Below, one piece after another: positions 13,440-23,916 of a DNA stretch of 64,000 nt. Numbering within the stretch: the stretch's first letter is position 1; every line of letters starts with the position of its first letter. Source of the stretch: Cololabis saira. Lineage: Eukaryota > Chordata > Actinopteri > Beloniformes > Belonidae. The stretch lies in NCBI RefSeq assembly GCF_033807715.1, contig NC_084601.1:1085001-1149000 (forward strand), given 5' to 3'. The notes beneath the pieces were generated by a model. The model had not been told where the DNA came from. It saw only the letters and a program-made list of their open reading frames with translations, and made no database searches. The position numbers and the translations under genes are program-made.

Positions 13440-14075
13440 AGGTTTTCTTTTCCCCCAGCTGTCAACTGATCCCCATCTGCTGTGTAGTTGGATCAGGTGG
13501 TGGGCAAAGGTGCCAGAGAGACCCGGCAGACCCAGACGTAGAGCGAGGGTTTGTTGGGAATATCTGGCAGGATAACCTGTCAAAGAGATCTTTAATTCTC
13601 ACCATAAGAGCTTCATGTATGTCTCAGGTGGTGGACAGTGGGTCCGAATAGGCCATGTCCCCTGTTTCTGCTGAGGCGGCTGATTGGAATTGTGGCTGGA
13701 AGATCTTCTGCACCTCCGGTGGCAGTAAACACAAACCTGGTGATGGACACCCCGAGTGAGGGAGGCCGTTAAGCTGAAGAAATGCTCCTACAGGGAGTTG
13801 TTAGCCTGTCCTGCCAGTACTTGTCAGGCTAAGCGGTCTGTAGCCTCAGTGGTTGATGAGACAAAAACTCAGGTGTGGGAGAAGTTTAGAGAGCCCATGA
13901 AGAATGACTTTCAATTGGCCCCCAAGAACATTGTGGCAAATTGCCAGGTAGCTCAGGTGGGCAAAGCAGTGCTTCACCAACACTGTATGTAGTTGGGGGT
14001 GGGGGTGCTGCTGATCTCCACTGGGAATATCATAAGACGGTGGAAGGAATACTTTCAGGATCGAGGCAGCGTCCA
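13440..14075 (+). mobile_element. Rex3-type (RTE clade) LINE fragment, endonuclease-RT linker
   Basis: The frame fragments include KLKKCSYRELLACP and VWEKFREPMKNDF (13756-13950). These correspond to the KLKK.SY..WL.C and VWEEF.E.M..D strings of Rex3 polyproteins, followed by DNA matching the GRWKEYF.D segment (about 14037-14062). Several frameshifts and stops make it a dead copy. The 5' limit near 13440 is approximate. Confidence 0.7.
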
Positions 14076-14084
14076 ATCACAGAC

Positions 14085-14775
14085 CGGGATTCCCGAAGCG
14101 AGAAGCCTCAATGCAGATTGTACTTTCGTGTACACACAAACGTACACTCACTCACATGCGTACATGAGCAGAGCTGTCACTAACAAACTTATTTTATCAG
14201 GAATTAATATATTTCATCCAGCAAACTGACATTTTTGCTGATTTGACTGCCGTTTTTACCTGAACTGCTCACGTGAAACACGTATCTGATGGTTGAGGAG
14301 CTGGATGGTCCCAACCATTTTACTTGTTACATCGATCCAACGCAAAGTAATTAAAACCCGTGCTTATTAATCACAAAACAGTTTAAACATCATGACCAAA
14401 TCCGCTCCGACCCGGTGTGTCAGTGATCCGCGCAGACAGACTGCAGCTTCACCGGGACCAACGATGATGGTTGGTGTTGATCCAGGGCCAAACTGGTTAA
14501 GGAGCATCAAACTCACTCTTATCTACGCGGAAATAACGCTAAAATATAAAGAAGGCCTCCCAAAGTGTGATCTATGGTGAAATAGGAAATTGAAGATGTG
14601 CACGCTGTATATAGATATGTGCAGGCTATATACTCTGTTCCCTCCAGTTCTGCAGCTTTAGCCCCGCCCTCTGCAGCCGTCAACAGTGCAGCAGCTTTCA
14701 GTGTGAATCCACCAAGCAGCGCGATGCTGGCATCAGGAGATTTTTTTATGCTTTCAGTGTGAATGCAAAATGTCT
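14085..14775. other. Non-Rex3 sequence separating two Rex3 pieces
   Basis: About 690 bp lie where only a short linker would be expected between the flanking Rex3 segments. A near-duplicated phrase GCTTTCAGTGTGAAT occurs at about 14693 and 14753. No transposon ends were recognised. It is either a later insertion or the trace of a rearrangement. Confidence 0.4.
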
Positions 14776-15232
14776 TTGGACTCTGGGATGGGCTTGCCCA
14801 TAACGCTCATGGGGGCAGAGCTCCAGGGGCGGATGACATTTGCTTTGAGTTCCTCAAGGCTCTGGATGTTTCGTGACCATTACATGGACATCGGGGGCAG
14901 TCCATATGGATTGGTAGATTGGGGTGGTGGTTCCCCTTTTTCAGAAAGCGGCCCAGCGGTTGTGCTCCAATTGCACAGGATCTCACTCTCACTCTGTCGG
15001 TGTCACCCTGGTCGGGGAATACTCGAGCAGATCTAGGCTTTCGGTAGGGTCCTGCAGGGTCAGGACATGCTGACCCAGGCCATTCTGCATGGATTATATA
15101 TCTTGAATGGCCTGGGAATGCCATGGTATTCCATCCAGAAGACGTGGAGGGGGAGGTCTGGCCTAGTATGCTCCAGTGTGACCTGAATTTGGATAGGAGG
15201 AATTTTAACGAATGGATGGATGGAAGTTCAGC
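14776..15232 (+). mobile_element. Rex3-type LINE fragment, RT start and 3' end
   Basis: The DNA matches the GKAPG.DEI.PE.LK entry of the Rex3 reverse transcriptase near 14810-14870 and the GGGGTGGTGGTTCCCC phrase at about 14922. Most of the RT core is missing: by about 15080 the sequence is already in the C-terminal RLAWERLGIP..E region. It ends with ATGGATGGATGG (about 15212-15226), the short-repeat tail of Rex3. It is internally deleted and frameshifted. Confidence 0.65.
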
Positions 15233-15528
15233 CAGTTGGAAGAGGGATATCATAATGGTAGTCTACATTTTGTAATGCAGCCTTTCTAATCATAATGGAT
15301 AAACATTCAAAGATAAAATGTATTTAAAAAGAAAATTCGTGTAGAAAACCAGTTCCTCAGCAGTTCCTCCAGCCACTCTCTGTAGCTGAGGACGGCGGTT
15401 TCAGACAAATTTTGTGTCATGCACACAAAATCTTACGATTGCACTTAGTGTAGTTGCAAAAGCTCTACCTCTGGGTTAAAAAGACAACATTCTGTCATCT
15501 CCCAGCATCATGTCTTAAAATTGCATTC

Positions 15529-15543
15529 AATAACCAGAAGCAC
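15529..15543. repeat. Left target-site duplication of the L1 copy
   Basis: AATAACCAGAAGCAC matches AATAACCAGAATCAC at 22294-22308 with one difference. It marks the left edge of the L1 insertion. Confidence 0.8.
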
Positions 15544-15698
15544 GAGCGGGACTTCCGGTCATGGTCATTCTTGCAAATACGCGTGGCTGTCACAGCTTTT
15601 TAGGTAAAATTTTGACTTCATACAAAGTACAACAATAACTTGCCTTCCAACCAGCTCTTAAAGCAACGGACTACCCGGACCCCATTTCAAGCAGAAAA

Positions 15699-16026
15699 AT
15701 GCCTCCAAAAAAACTCTCGCCGAAACCAGACGAGCGTGGGAAAGTAGGCCCCGCACAAGCCTCGGAGCGGAGTTGCCGAGAGGAGCCGGGCAACACGGAA
15801 GTGCTAGAAGCTATCACCAAACTGCGCTCCGAAATCACCCAAATGAAAGCGGACATCTGCAACACACTACGGGGAGAAATCGCCAGCCTCCGGGCGGAGA
15901 ACGAGGCCGCCGCCTCAGGTTTGGAAAAGCAGCTAGCAAGTCAAAATGAAAAACTGGAAGATATAGCCTGTGTGGCTACAGCTAATGCTAACGATCTGTC
16001 GGAGCTGGACGGCAAAGTTAGGCTGC
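15699..16026 (+). pseudogene. L1 ORF1 piece 1: basic start and coiled coil
   Basis: The frame starts with ATG and a lysine/proline-rich segment (MPPKKLSPKPDERGK). It continues with a heptad-like stretch of charged residues and leucines, about residues 30-110, with EIASLRAENEAA and KLEDIA typical of an L1 ORF1p coiled coil. It is cut at 16027 by a hAT insertion. ORF1p of this family is an RNA-binding chaperone that coats LINE RNA; this copy is no longer translatable as one protein. Confidence 0.75.
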
Positions 16027-16034
16027 TTACAAGC

Positions 16035-17313
16035 TAGGGGTGGGAAAAAAAATCGATATTTCAATATATTGTTGTGCTCTCTGTTTCAATAAATAATCGA
16101 TATACTGTCGGCTAATATCGATATTTTATTACAACACACTTAATGGTTTACGCGGTTGTCACCGCACTATTGTTCAAGCTCTGCCCCGCCCGCCCCCGCT
16201 GCCCTCGTGAGCAAAACAAACATGTCGAAGCGGCCGCCTGAGAAACCAGCTCAGAAAATACAGAACCACAGTTTACTCCGTACAGACAGCGGGCTGAGCA
16301 GCACTGTTAATGCTGGAAAACTTGCTGTTTGAGCCGGTGTTTAAACTTCCATGTGCGTTAATGTCCGCTCGCACAGACAACCAGCTGCGTTAAGAAACGG
16401 ACCCCGCTCCGCTCGCGCTCCATGAGAGGAGAGCGGCTCGTACTGTAATACAAAATTATTCCACAGACGCCGTTAAAGTAAATGATCGTCAGTCTTTTTG
16501 TGTTATGACGTTTATGCTTTTCACTCTGTAAGTGATCCTCGCTCGTATCCTTCCGTGTCCAGTCAACCGTGTGCTGGGAAAACTTGCAGATCATTGAATC
16601 ACCAGTCACGTTACACACGGACACGGACACTCTCATACACACTCAGACACACGCCCACCCGTGCACAACCAGTGTTCAGTGCTTTGGATATTTCAGCTTA
16701 AATTTCAAAATGTTATATTAGTTCAATGAAGTTCATATTATTTATATTTATTATAGCTTGTTTGGTTTCTTCTGTTATCGGATACAGTTTGTCATGACAT
16801 GAGTGAAAAATGCCTGATGCTTCATGGCAATATGTGTGTGTGGTGACAGAATAAATTAGACAGGCTAAAAGGATATTGGAAAAGAAGGGATATTGTTAAG
16901 CCTATTTGAGTTATTTATTTCTTAGTTATTTCACAATAATTATATTTGTGAAATTATTATTTAATGTATTTAATTATTACAAAGCAGTGCACTGTCCTGG
17001 TTTATATAAAACATGTTATTAATGTTCATGCACTTTAATTTGTCCAGCTGTACAGTGTTTACATTTACAAGCCTAGGAGACAGTGAGGAAATATACAAAT
17101 GCACTTTCTTTAATGAAGTTTTGGCATTGAATAAATGCATAACTACAGACGTTTTCCTTTTTATAGGTATTTTTTCTTTTTTAGTCCCATATATCGTGAT
17201 ATATCGCTCTTATCGATATATCGAATATCGAAAATATCGTGATATTATCGATATCCTGGGCCACATATCGCCAAAGTATCGAATTGGGACTTACCCGTAT
17301 CGTCCCACCCCTA
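16035..17313. mobile_element. Non-autonomous hAT element A (1279 bp)
   Basis: It begins TAGGGGTGGGA and ends CCCACCCCTA, followed inwards by ATCGAT-rich subterminal repeats typical of many fish hAT elements. It is flanked by the 8-bp duplication TTACAAGC (16027-16034 and 17314-17321). No transposase frame is present. The interior has a CG-rich stretch near 16160-16430 and AT-rich remainder. Confidence 0.9.
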
Positions 17314-17321
17314 TTACAAGC

Positions 17322-17865
17322 CAGGGTTTCCGCTAGAAAAAATTGGCACCGGACAATGTGACCGGCAGGGTTTCAATTTACCGGACAAATGTTTGAAATT
17401 CCGGTCACATAGGCTATATATGAATTTATTGAGGTTAAAAATAAATCATATGCAGTAGTACGATATCAATGCAAGTCATTTAATAGTATTTTTATTGAAA
17501 AACAGGGTATTTAAAATAAAATAAGTCCTGTCAATTGACTCGCGAGCGTAACTTCAAAAAATAAATAAATATTGCCTACGGCATAAGGTACGCGGCGACG
17601 CGTACTCTACGCCGTAGGCTCTGCGTCGGTGCGACGCGGAACCATAAATCAACGCGCACGTGGATGTTGGCGCCGCAGCTCCGCTTCCTCCCGGCTCCCG
17701 GCACCGAGGCTCGGCGTGTCCCTCCGCGGTACTCCCGGGGACTCTAGTCCCGCAGCACCAGTGAGTATTTTCACCGGTCATTTTGACCGGAGAGATTATA
17801 AAATACCGGACTTCGGCATATTTTACCGGACAAAGTCCGGCAATTACCGGACAACGGAAACCCTG
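17322..17865. mobile_element. Non-autonomous hAT element B (544 bp)
   Basis: Its ends are a perfect 11-bp inverted repeat, CAGGGTTTCCG and CGGAAACCCTG, with repeated ACCGGACAA-type subterminal motifs. It sits between two copies of TTACAAGC (17314-17321 and 17866-17873), the same 8 bp that flank element A. It carries a piece of the GC-rich palindromic repeat at about 17573-17652. There is no coding capacity. Confidence 0.9.
17573..17652. repeat. GC-rich palindromic repeat (copy 1 of 6), inside hAT B
   Basis: It contains CTACGCCGTAGGCTCTGCGT and ends in GCGGAACCATAAATCA, the core shared with copies at 30287, 36113, 42663, 48491 and 63271. Confidence 0.7.
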
Positions 17866-17873
17866 TTACAAGC

Positions 17874-18025
17874 CAAGTAGAGCAGCTAACAGAGAAATGT
17901 ATAGATTTGGAAGGGCGGACAGCGGGCGAGTGACTTTGTGGCACAGCTTTTGAAAACCGCACTAGATTTGGCTGATATGCCTTTACTGGATCGTGCGCAC
18001 CGGGCACTACGCTCACGCCCCGGGG
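17874..18025 (+). pseudogene. L1 ORF1 piece 2: RNA-recognition-motif region
   Basis: Directly after the last TTACAAGC, the coiled-coil frame resumes as VEQLTEKCIDLEGR. After stops it reads ADMPLLDRAHRALR, the conserved RAHR segment of L1 ORF1p. It is interrupted at 18026 by a third hAT element. Confidence 0.7.
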
Positions 18026-18081
18026 ATGATGCTCAGGCCCGGATTAAGAGGGCAGGGGCCCCTTGGCAGAAATTCTTGGTG

Positions 18082-18103
18082 CCCCCCCCCCCCCCCCCCC
18101 CCC
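18082..18103. repeat. Poly-C tract, 22 bp
   Basis: An uninterrupted C run near the left end of hAT C. It is potentially i-motif or G-quadruplex forming, and also a place where assembly length is unreliable. Confidence 0.9.
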
Positions 18104-18565
18104 GAAAACACACAAACATGCAAACAAACTGGGTTTTGAATTCTGGACTGCTATTTGTTGGAAACACCTGTAGCTTATACAGGATTTACACTGATAGGGT
18201 ACTGTCTGTATGATTACAATGGACAAAATCGGCACCTGCAGATATCCTCCATCACACAGGATTTACACATACTTGCAACTATGCTTTCCTCAGCAAGCAG
18301 CTACAATATCAACACTATCAGCATATTGATACTCATTAGCATTTGCAAATAAAAGCTGCTTCATCTCCACAAGTCCTGGTTGTGGATTCAGAGTCAGATT
18401 CCTACATAATTCACACACAAACCCACATACACACACAAAATACCTGTGGCTGTCTCATTCCTGTCTGTCTCTCTCCTCTCCTTCTCATCTCTGTTTCAGT
18501 GTGGCTGTCACCTATCATGTTCTGCTAATACAAAAAGGATGCAAAATAGCACTGGTCAACTAGAC

Positions 18566-19230
18566 CAGTGGTCCCCAACCTTTTCTGCACCGCGGACCGG
18601 TTTAATGTCTGACAATATTTTCACGGCCCAATCTAAAGGTGTAGCTGATAAAAACTTAATAAAATGACAAGATCGGCACTAAAAACTGATATTTTCGCTA
18701 TAGTAATAATAATAATAATGAATGAATAATAAAACATAATTTAAAAAAATAATAAAATGAAATAATGGAAATTGTAAATTACCTTTTTAATATGAGTATT
18801 TCTATAAATTTGTTTTTATGTATATTTTCTTATTAACGTTATTTAAAGCCAGGCTTTTATTTTATTTGTTATATATTAAGGAGACCGATATTTAGTGCTT
18901 TTATTTTGAAGGCCCCTCGCCGAGACCTCGTAAACATCAGGCGCTTCGGACTTTAACGGTAAAAGTTTAACGGCAGTAGAAAGTGTGTCTGAAAGACTAA
19001 ACCAATGTCGGGAATGCTAAAGTGGAGCCTAACTTACACAAAAAGCACCTGCGGATGAGGATTTGTGCAAATTGTATGCCGTATTTATGTCCAGCTTGAG
19101 TTTGGTCGCTCATGTATTGTGGTTAACGGTACCTTTATTGCCGACCAGGGAGCGGTCAGTGCTGCGTTTATAAGGACAGTGACGTCCGACTGCTAGCTGT
19201 GTGACCAATCTAAACATTCAATTTTGGTAA
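18566..19230 (+). mobile_element. 5' part of a second hAT nested in element C
   Basis: CAGTGGTCCCCAACC followed by TTTTCTGCACCGCGGACCGG is a hAT terminus I recognise. The downstream ATTTTGAAGGCCCCTCGCCGA and TAAACATCAGGCGC phrases are typical of the same element's leader. No matching right terminus was found, so the copy is 3'-truncated or its end has decayed. The right boundary is approximate. Confidence 0.55.
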
Positions 19231-19419
19231 AAATTGTTATGATTTTTTTTTTTATTTTAATTTTTTTATTGGTTATACAGTCTACAGGTTTCTCCAATTC
19301 TAGCTGCCCCAATCCCTAAAAAAAAAACCAAAGAGGCTCGGCCATGGGCCCCTAGATGCGTGTGGGCCCCTGGGCGCCCACCCATAATGCCTATTTGGTA
19401 ATCCGGGCTTGATGGTACT

Positions 19420-19464
19420 CCCCCCAGACATTTCATTGTTAAAGTCCACTACAACCACACTCTG
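19420..19464 (+). pseudogene. L1 ORF1 piece 3
   Basis: Reads PPRHFIVKVHYNHTL just after the hAT C duplication. This is the conserved PR.I.V..HY segment of the L1 ORF1p RRM. It is cut by a 59-bp LINE-tail insertion. Confidence 0.7.
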
Positions 19465-19523
19465 GCGTCTAGAGACAACATCTGTTGTATTAGACGCTAT
19501 ATTAATTGAATTGAATTGAATTG
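19465..19523 (+). mobile_element. 59-bp LINE 3' tail inserted in L1 ORF1
   Basis: GCGTCTAGAGACAACATCTG...AGACGCTATATTAATTGAATTG matches the tail at 3700-3788. Omitting it rejoins the L1 frame exactly (VHYNHTL then DDIMRRA). It is a very severely 5'-truncated retrotransposition product; a target duplication is not evident. Confidence 0.7.
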
Positions 19524-19817
19524 GACGACATCATGCGTCGTGCTATGGCCAAGAAAAAGGTGGCTGTTGGAGGGGACCGTGTCCAGATATTTCGAGATCT
19601 TCCTCAAGCGGTAGTGAAACGTCGTGCAGCTTTCACTCTCGTCCGAAACCTACTACGAGACAAGGCTGGAGTTAGGTTTGGACTACTTTACCCTGCTAAA
19701 CTTAGGGTGACCTATAAAGACACGGAGAGGGTGTTCACCGACTCCAGCGCTGCTCGGAAATACTGGAACTCTTTGGACCGTGAAACACGAGAAAATCTCA
19801 ACAACACCGGTAAATAA
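19524..19817 (+). pseudogene. L1 ORF1 piece 4: C-terminal domain with natural stop
   Basis: The open frame runs from DDIMRRAMAKKKV through FRDLPQAVVKRRAAF and LLYPAKLRVTY to a TAA at 19815-19817. The pattern of basic and aromatic residues fits the L1 ORF1p C-terminal domain that binds nucleic acid. This piece is uninterrupted. Confidence 0.75.
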
Positions 19818-19961
19818 GGAAGAGTTAAATACCCTATAGATAAAACTGTCATTGTTTGATACCAAGACAATCATTTTGTTACTTGTACAGGCAAGTTATC
19901 GATAAATAACAATAAGAATATCGGCTTTGATACGTTAATTGCACTAAATTGCTGTGGTTCC

Positions 19962-20280
19962 CTAATAATAATAATAATGACTTGGATTTACATAGCGCCC
20001 TTCTAGGCACCCAGAGCGCTTTACAGAAATCATTATTCATTCATACACATTCTCTCCAGTGGTGGTAAACTACATCTGTAGCCACAGCTGCCCTGGGGCA
20101 GACTGATGGAAGCGTGGCTGCCATTCCGCGCCAAACGGCCCCTCTGACCACCACCAACATTCAAACACATTCATACACATTCATACACATTCACACGGGG
20201 CAAGGTGGGTAAGGTGTCTTGCCCAAGGACACTACGACAGGAAACTGGGACAGAGCGGGATTCGAACCGCCGACCTGGAA
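19962..20280 (-). mobile_element. SINE-like repeat with (ATT)n tail, minus strand
   Basis: On the minus strand it contains GGCGGTTCGAATCCCG (B-box-like), the fish-repeat phrase for 'gtcttgcccaaggacac', a TTCAT/ACACAT-rich middle, and GCGCTATGTAAATCCAAG. It ends in an ATT run at 19965-19980. It lies between ORF1 and ORF2 of the L1 copy and is therefore younger than it. Confidence 0.65.
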
Positions 20281-20475
20281 TATGTTTAATAATCATAATA
20301 ATTATAAATTATTAAAAAACATAATAATAATCAGCATAGGAGGTCTTACATTGAGAAACTTGGTTAATCACTCCTTTGTTGTTATGGAGTTGATATGTTC
20401 AGCTGTTTTTTGTTCAGCTTGGGCTGAGGGGAGGGTGGGAGACTGCACAGAGGAAGAAATGAGGAATGATCAAGA

Positions 20476-21285
20476 ATGGCAATAACAAACCCAGATAACT
20501 CTAAGGTGGGTGATACCAAAAGAAGTTTAACCTTTTGTTCCTGGAATGTTAAAGGAGTTAATGAGGCAGTTAAACGTAGCAAAGTATTATCCCATTTGAA
20601 AAGCCTTATAGCTGATATGATTTCATTTAAGAAAATGTTCATAATAAACTCAGATGTCGCTGGGTTAATCAAGTATTCCATTCTACTTTTTCAGCTAAAG
20701 CTAGAGGATTTGCTATATTAATCAAAAAGGGAGTTCCTTTTCAACAAACATCTACAATAGCTGACAAAAATGGTAGATATATAATAGCTACTGGCAAACT
20801 ACATGCAAACCCAATTATATTACTGAATGTTTATGGTCCCATTTTCGATGACCCTGAATTTTACAGAAAGCTCTTCACTTTGATCCCTGACATTCCTGGT
20901 GCAGGCCTGATCATTGGTGGTGACTTTAATCTAGCATTACACCCATATTTAGATAAATCAATGTCCCACAACTTAAAAACCTGCAAAGCAGGCAATTTCA
21001 TTAAGAAATATAAGACCAATTCTAACTTACTGGCCATATGGAGAACATTAAACCCGTCCGGGTAGGGAATATTTGTTCCTCTCCCAAGTCCATAATACCT
21101 ATACCAGGATTGATTATTTTATAATAGATTGTAGAATTCTGCCAAATGTAAACTTTGCAAATTATCATAACATAATCATTTCTGACCACTGCCCTGTTAT
21201 ATTTAATGTAAAAATGTGCAACCTAACTCGCTCAGAAAGATACTGGAGACTTGATCCTACTCTTTTAAATGACAGCAAGATTTGA
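20476..21285 (+). pseudogene. L1 ORF2 endonuclease domain remnant
   Basis: The frame begins near LTFCSWNVKGVNEAVKR, the N-terminal strand of an APE-type endonuclease. After a frameshift it continues with LNVYGPIFDDPEFYRKL, then GGDFNLALHP and finally YTRIDYFII and SDHCPVIF. GGDFN and SDHCP are hallmark catalytic-site strings. At least one frameshift (near 20640) and a stop (21063-21065) interrupt it. Confidence 0.8.
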
Positions 21286-21417
21286 AAGTTTTTAGATAAA
21301 AACTTCTAGCCAGACAACTAAAAAAAAGGGAGAGTGATAGAACAATGTATAGGAAATATAGAGGAAATAACTATCCCTTCCACTACGCACATCAAGAGTG
21401 AGTGGGAGGAATTTCAA

Positions 21418-21960
21418 TAGCACCGCTATTGATGATCATGTGTGGCATCGGGCTTTAGAGATGATAAAGAGCTCCTCCATCAATGCTCGTCATTGCTTAA
21501 TCCAGTACAAAGTTGTACACAGGCAACAAAATATACCCAGAAACTTCACCTATACTTGAACAATGCAGTATAGAGAAATGAACATAAAAGGACAGTCTTG
21601 CAACCGGCCCAAAGCTTCAAACTTTTTGGACCAATATATTTGAGTATCTTTCCAAAGTACTGATAACAAAAATAACTCCGAACCCATTTCTTATTATTTT
21701 TGGAATTCCTCATCAAATGGGAAATATAGATCCCGCCAAACTCAGGCTTATATCATATTCTTTAATAATGGCAAAAAACTTATTCTACAATTCTGGAAAG
21801 GTAAAGATATTCCCTCATTGAAGTTATGGATTACTGAACTGACAGATACACTCCACCTGGAGTAAATAAGATACACTTAATGATAAAATACCAGAGTTTG
21901 AAAAGATCTGGCAACCTTTAATCTCTTCTCTTAAAGAAAATGGACCTGTGCAGTCTGTGG
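21418..21960 (+). pseudogene. L1 ORF2 C-terminal remnant
   Basis: Broken frame pieces include WHRALEMIKSSSINARHCLI and QYKVVHR, then FLDQYI and PAKLRLISYSLIMAKNLF. This order is seen at the C-terminus of fish L1 ORF2 after the RT. The RT core (motifs A-E) is absent between 21300 and 21418, so an internal deletion joined endonuclease to C-terminus. Confidence 0.65.
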
Positions 21961-22293
21961 GTGGATATGGGAGGGAGAATGGGTGGGTATTTTTGCTTTC
22001 GGTTTTTCATTTTCCTTTTATTTTACTTTACTAGTTTTGTTTCCTCAAGAGTTATTCTCGCAACTCGGTTTAGACATTTGTATAATTTATTTTTCTTTTA
22101 CACACAATCAAGCCCAACTGTGCTTTGCTCCCTTTTTTTTGTGAGCGTTTATTTATTTATTTTTTATTATTTTTACTATTATTTTTTATTTCATCTGCAG
22201 CTGTTTGTTGTTCAATTTTTGTGTAAACAAAAAACTATACGTTTAAAACTGTTGCAATTGAAAACTATTTGTTCAATAAAAATATTTGAAACG
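21961..22293 (+). other. 3' UTR of the L1 copy
   Basis: T-rich sequence containing TTCAATAAAAATATTTGAAA just before the right target duplication. The AATAAA at about 22275 is a plausible polyadenylation signal. There is no long A tail. Confidence 0.6.
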
Positions 22294-22308
22294 AATAACC
22301 AGAATCAC
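22294..22308. repeat. Right target-site duplication of the L1 copy
   Basis: AATAACCAGAATCAC, matching 15529-15543 at 14 of 15 positions. Confidence 0.8.
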
Positions 22309-22429
22309 ATTTTCTTTTGAAAACGTTCTACCCTTCGTTTTTCTCCTGTCTGAATTGAGCTTTTCTTAGCTTTTCTCTGGGATAAACCCCGACTCAGTCG
22401 TCAGTCACACAGCCACAGTTTAGATGCAT

Positions 22430-22505
22430 GCCAAAAAACCTCATTTGAACCAAAAACCTGTTGCCGAGTGGCAACGGTGCTGACCATCATGCTACCCAAT
22501 TCTGA
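22430..22505 (-). mobile_element. Degraded SINE head
   Basis: In reverse complement it reads GGGTAGCATGATGGTCAGCA and later GGTTTTTGGTTCAAATGAGG, resembling the A- and B-box parts of the SINE at 2600-3070. It is short and diverged. Confidence 0.4.
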
Positions 22506-22676
22506 AAAGGGAGTGTCCAAGGAATAACTAGGACATAAATAAAAGAGGAGAGGAAAATAAGTGGCTCTTTTTTCTTCCGACTGTTAGTTGTGTGCCAACA
22601 AATTTAATAGTCGACTCACCCTCTTCTTTCTCACTCAGCTGGTATTGACACCTCTCTTCATGGCTGTCTGCCAAGG

Positions 22677-22722
22677 GCACGCACGCATGCATACACACAG
22701 GCACGCATGCATGCACGCACGT
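22677..22722. repeat. GCAC/GCAT alternating purine-pyrimidine tract
   Basis: Interrupted CACGCATGCATACACA repeats. It is strictly alternating over much of its length and could adopt Z-DNA. The remainder of 22309-23915 shows nothing else recognisable. Confidence 0.6.
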
Positions 22723-23916
22723 GACCTCTACGTCTCTATGAAGCTTCTCTTCCTGCGTTATTGATCACCAACATAACACACCATCCTCCTTCCAAGTGTG
22801 AACGTTTGTATGTGTGTTGCAGCGTACTGACAGCTGGCTCAGACACAAACTTCCTGCTTCCTGCAGAGAGGGAATCAATATAAAAGATGTTTTCTGACAT
22901 TTAAACTGTTTACTGAAGAGGCCACATCTTATATCCCACTATACACAATGCTGCACAGAAGTAGCAAGCAAAACATAATAAACTATGAATATCAATGAGA
23001 AAACCACTGAATCAGTATAATATGTCTTTAAAACTGCTATCCAGCTGGCTTCCAAGCTCTACAAATATTGTAATTTGTCTTAGTTCCAGTGATTCTTCAA
23101 AGTTCATTAATATTTAATATTTGGAACATTTTTTTTTTGGAAGACACTCTGTTGGTAAAAGACAAAGGAAAAAAGTCAGCTGTGAATTTAGATAATATCA
23201 GAAGGGTGGAAGGGGGAAAATGATATGAATAATAAATAACAAATGCTTTTGAAATAACTATCCACTTCAGGACAAACAGCGCCATCATTACACTTAAGTA
23301 TGTATCTTCAAATTCTTTTTTTTTTTTATGGTCCGCCTACAACGACAGTGCTACCTACTTCAATTTCATTTGAGGAGTATATTTATGTCCATACTCTTCA
23401 GTGTGAGCTAAATCAACCAAATATAATCTACAGTAAATGCAGCAGCAAAATATATCAAAAGTCATTTGTTGGAATAACCTGACAAATGCTTTCTGATAGA
23501 AGCTTCTGAAAGTGAATGATGGAGTCTCCCACATCCAGCCAGATAGCAGAGAACGTTTGACCCACATTTTCAATATTCTTTGGTCCACGTTTGGCCTTGA
23601 CTGACGGACTGGGATCAAAAAGTGGCCCATTTGAACTCCAACATTTGCAACAGACGACCCTGTTGTCACAACTCGTACCACTCTACCAACATTTAATAAT
23701 CAAAAGCTTGCGATAAATCTATAAAGACGGACTAGAATGCTGCTCAAACACACTCGGACAATCGCTCCAGTTGCTGTTGTGTAACGCTGCTCTGAGCTGA
23801 ATGTTCCTCTAATGGAGCATAAACGCATCTCCTCTACCAATGCAGGGAACATAATCCTTCAACAGAGGCCTCAAAACCATGACAGTTGCAACCTACATTC
23901 ATAATATCAGAAAATA

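Larger units (their letters stand above)
18034..19411. mobile_element. hAT-like element C (1378 bp) carrying a nested hAT end
   Basis: The ends CAGGCCCGGATTA and TAATCCGGGCTTG form a 13-bp inverted repeat with one mismatch. They are flanked by ATGATGCT (18026-18033) and ATGGTACT (19412-19419), an 8-bp duplication with two differences. The ORF1 frame is continuous across the junction when the element is left out. It contains a 22-bp C run and another hAT 5' end at 18566. Confidence 0.75.
15544..22293 (+). mobile_element. L1/Tx1-type LINE copy with both ends present, internally deleted and multiply interrupted
   Basis: The copy is bounded by a 15-bp target-site duplication. In order it contains a short 5' leader, an ORF1 in four pieces (15699-19817), an intergenic part invaded by a SINE, the ORF2 endonuclease (20476-21285), a C-terminal ORF2 remnant (about 21418-21960), and a T-rich 3' UTR with AATAAA near 22275. 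Most of the reverse transcriptase is missing. Removing the later insertions leaves only about 3.2 kb, so roughly 2 kb or more of ORF2 was deleted. The insertions are annotated separately. Confidence 0.8.
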
